Assembly (NCBI GenBank): GCA_934276485.1
Contig: CAKQTE010000077.1
Location: 1 to 16,713 of the forward strand
Length of the DNA: 16,713 bases
Source of the DNA: an uncultured Spirochaetales bacterium
GTDB lineage: Bacteria; Spirochaetota; Spirochaetia; Sphaerochaetales; Sphaerochaetaceae
Direction: 5' to 3'
Of this stretch, positions 15,031 to 16,713 are shown one piece after another (within the stretch, counting starts at the first letter, position 1; every line of letters begins with the position of its first letter). The translations under genes and the position numbers were made by a program. The notes under the pieces are model-generated. The model did no database searches and was not told the origin of the DNA. It saw only the letters and a program-made list of their open reading frames with translations.

Positions 15031-16593
15031 ATGCAGATACCTTACCGATGGCAGCAAGAATGCTTGGAGAAATGGATAGAGAATGGAAGAACGGGAATCA
15101 TTGAAGCTTCCACGGGAGCTGGCAAGACCTCTCTTGCAATATATTGCATGAAAGATGCTGAAAGAGAGATCGAAAACGTTGATTTCATGATTATAGTTCC
15201 TACAATCTCCCTTGTACGTCAATGGAGACGTGCATTGGAGAAAGCTGGATTCTCCCCTTCTTCAATAGGAGAGAGGCATAGCGGCATCAAATCATCACTT
15301 GAAAACCATATATTGATATATGTCGTAAATACTGCACGCTATACAATATCGAGAGACATATTGAAGAAGCAGGCATTAGGAAGGTCAGTGATGCTGATTG
15401 CAGATGAATATCATCACCTTACATCAAAGGAGAACAACCTCTCCTTTGAATTCATGACATCTCCTGTCTTCAAAAGGAATATGTATGCATCCCTTGGTCT
15501 CACTGCAACAGCAACCGATATTCCACTGAAGGAGAAGATCATCCCCTACCTGGGGCCTATGATATACAGCTACACAATGAGCGATGCTCTAAGCGATAAT
15601 GTAGTCGCTCCTTACGCTTCCTATTCAATAGCGATAAAGCTGACACAGAAAGAAGGAGAAGCTTACGATGAAACAAGCAGAAACATCTCGATCATCATAA
15701 AACTCCTCTCAAGACGTTTTCCATCTCTCATGGAAAGTACACTTTCACTGAAGGAGAAGAGTGCCTACATAAGAAAGCATGGTTCGGATGATGACAAGAA
15801 GCAACTCAAGAAGCTGGAAACGAATCTAAGGGAGAGACGAAACATAATCATCAATGCCGAGAACCGTATCGATACAGCCATGGATATCGTAAGAGAAATC
15901 GATGATGACAGAACCATCATGATCTTCACGGAAAGGATTGCTCAATGTCGTATGATCGTCAAACTTCTCGAAGAGAATGGATACAGAGGTGTTGGCATGT
16001 ATCACAGCAATATGGAAAAGGATCAGCAGAGAATTATGCTATCTGATTTCAGGGATGGCTGGATAAGGATACTTGTCTGTTGCAAGGCTCTAGATGAAGG
16101 GATCGATGTACCGAGAACCGATGCAGGAATTTTCCTGTCGAATTCCGACAGTGAAAGACAGAGGATCCAGAGAGCGGGAAGATTGCTGAGAAGAGCAGAG
16201 GATAAGGAGATGGCTGACCTCTATTACATATATGTAAAGGATACAGTGGAAAGCCATGTATTCCTTGAAGGCAACAGAAAACATGTCCATACATCATTCA
16301 TAACAAGAACATCAAATGACTTCGAGAACCATGAATACAATGAACTCGTATACTCACTTCTTGCAAGTATGGATCCTGAAGAAGTAAGAAACAATGTCAA
16401 CGCTATATACAAGCTTGCCAGGAAAGGAGCACTATCCCATGATTGGCTGCTCACCCCTGAAGTATTGCAAGATAAAGCGAAACACAAGAGAGAAGCCTAT
16501 TATGCCTTGATGGGAAAACTAAGCAAACTAAGGCAATCCAGATCAAGCGAAGGCCACAGTGAAGCCTCTCCATCTAAGAAGAATCTTCTATAG
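15031..16593 (+). CDS. SF2 DEAD/DEAH-type helicase (SSL2/COG1061-like)
   Basis: This 520-aa nucleic-acid helicase or translocase shows all main SF2 motifs: Q-motif-like PYRWQQECLEKW (4-15), motif I STGAGKT (27-33), Ia IIVPTISLVRQW (about 54-65), II DEYH (125-128), III LTATA (157-161), IV IMIFTER, V KALDEGIDVPRTD and VI QRAGR (380-384). A charged helical insert (KEKSAYIRKHGSDDDKKQLKK) lies between the two RecA lobes. A GTG at 14989 would add 14 residues; neither start has a Shine-Dalgarno, and the ATG at 15031 sits just before the Q-motif. It is divergent from the BrxD-like operon and probably shares its control. BrxD beside a helicase (brxHI) occurs in type 2 BREX, so a defence role is likely (inference). 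No nuclease domain is visible. Confidence 0.88.
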   Translation: MQIPYRWQQECLEKWIENGRTGIIEASTGAGKTSLAIYCMKDAEREIENVDFMIIVPTISLVRQWRRALEKAGFSPSSIGERHSGIKSSLENHILIYVVNTARYTISRDILKKQALGRSVMLIADEYHHLTSKENNLSFEFMTSPVFKRNMYASLGLTATATDIPLKEKIIPYLGPMIYSYTMSDALSDNVVAPYASYSIAIKLTQKEGEAYDETSRNISIIIKLLSRRFPSLMESTLSLKEKSAYIRKHGSDDDKKQLKKLETNLRERRNIIINAENRIDTAMDIVREIDDDRTIMIFTERIAQCRMIVKLLEENGYRGVGMYHSNMEKDQQRIMLSDFRDGWIRILVCCKALDEGIDVPRTDAGIFLSNSDSERQRIQRAGRLLRRAEDKEMADLYYIYVKDTVESHVFLEGNRKHVHTSFITRTSNDFENHEYNELVYSLLASMDPEEVRNNVNAIYKLARKGALSHDWLLTPEVLQDKAKHKREAYYALMGKLSKLRQSRSSEGHSEASPSKKNLL

Positions 16594-16612
16594 ATGGAGC
16601 TTCCCCCTACCC

Positions 16613-16634
16613 ACACAATTACGAATAATTGTGT
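16613..16634. repeat. 9-bp perfect inverted repeat after the helicase gene
   Basis: ACACAATTA (16613-16621) and TAATTGTGT (16626-16634) form a stem with a CGAA loop, 19 bases after the helicase stop. No T-run follows on the + strand, so it is a weak terminator or an mRNA 3'-end structure. Confidence 0.45.
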
Positions 16635-16713
16635 AGTTGTCTCTTTAGAAGACAGGGACTGCGCATCTACTGAACAATCTAGACTCAGCAAAAGATGATA
16701 GATCATCCTTAAC
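16635..16713. other. non-coding end of the window
   Basis: No gene is supported here. There is a short repeat TGTCT/AGACA around 16639-16655 and a small palindrome GATGAT-AG-ATCATC (16694-16707). The stretch may lead into the next gene beyond the window. Confidence 0.3.

Noticed and set aside
11654..16593. Canonical BREX locus
   Set aside because: Only BrxD-like ATPases and a helicase are seen. PglZ, PglX, BrxL, BrxA/B or PglW are not encoded in the window.
14103..16593. Shango system (TerB, ATPase, helicase)
   Set aside because: The small protein shows no TerB-like motif that I can identify and there are two ATPases rather than one. Not excluded by a profile search, which I cannot run.
1..16713. 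CRISPR array, tRNA or rRNA genes
   Set aside because: No regularly spaced repeats, cloverleaf-type sequences or conserved rRNA segments were seen on reading either strand.

Overview
The window most likely comes from a host-associated or anaerobic spirochaete (Spirochaetota, Sphaerochaeta/Treponema-like). This is inferred from the low GC content and from the solute-binding protein, whose signal peptide ends in LFAQGQSE, a common form in that phylum. No rRNA or tRNA is present to confirm it.

Left part (about 296-8060, + strand): a carbohydrate-uptake locus. Two CUT1-type ABC permeases (296-1201 and 1198-2043) and a secreted sugar-binding protein (2074-3354) form the transporter; no ATPase subunit is encoded here, so a shared MsmX-like ATPase elsewhere is expected. 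A perfect 10-bp hairpin then separates the transporter from a sensing block: a YesM-type histidine kinase (3400-5181), a cytosolic FG-GAP/Ca-loop beta-propeller protein resembling rhamnogalacturonan-lyase-11-type folds (5168-6532), and a YesN/AraC-type response regulator (6532-8060). The three overlap, so they are probably translationally coupled. The regulator is broken by a single-base deletion in an A-run.

Middle (about 8061-11440): a decayed IS21-type IstB remnant with a second small frameshifted fragment, then a convergent minus-strand AAA ATPase with a DUF4143 domain (8798-9994), and a divergent NCS2 nucleobase permease (10143-11438) with a plausible sigma70 promoter.

Right part (about 11600-16593): the most unusual section. 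A tightly packed minus-strand operon encodes an unrecognised coiled-coil protein (14103-14873) and two different BrxC/BrxD-like P-loop ATPases (12867-14084 and 11654-12874). A divergent SF2 DEAD/DEAH helicase (15031-16593) sits opposite. No PglZ, PglX methyltransferase, BrxL, TerB or nuclease is visible, so this is neither a canonical BREX nor a canonical Shango locus. It could be a compact BrxD plus helicase defence module. Two closely similar palindromes with TTGTATT/AATACAA-type half-sites bracket the operon: one lies between the -35 and -10 of the apparent helicase promoter, and the other lies directly after the last stop codon of the operon, next to a terminator hairpin.
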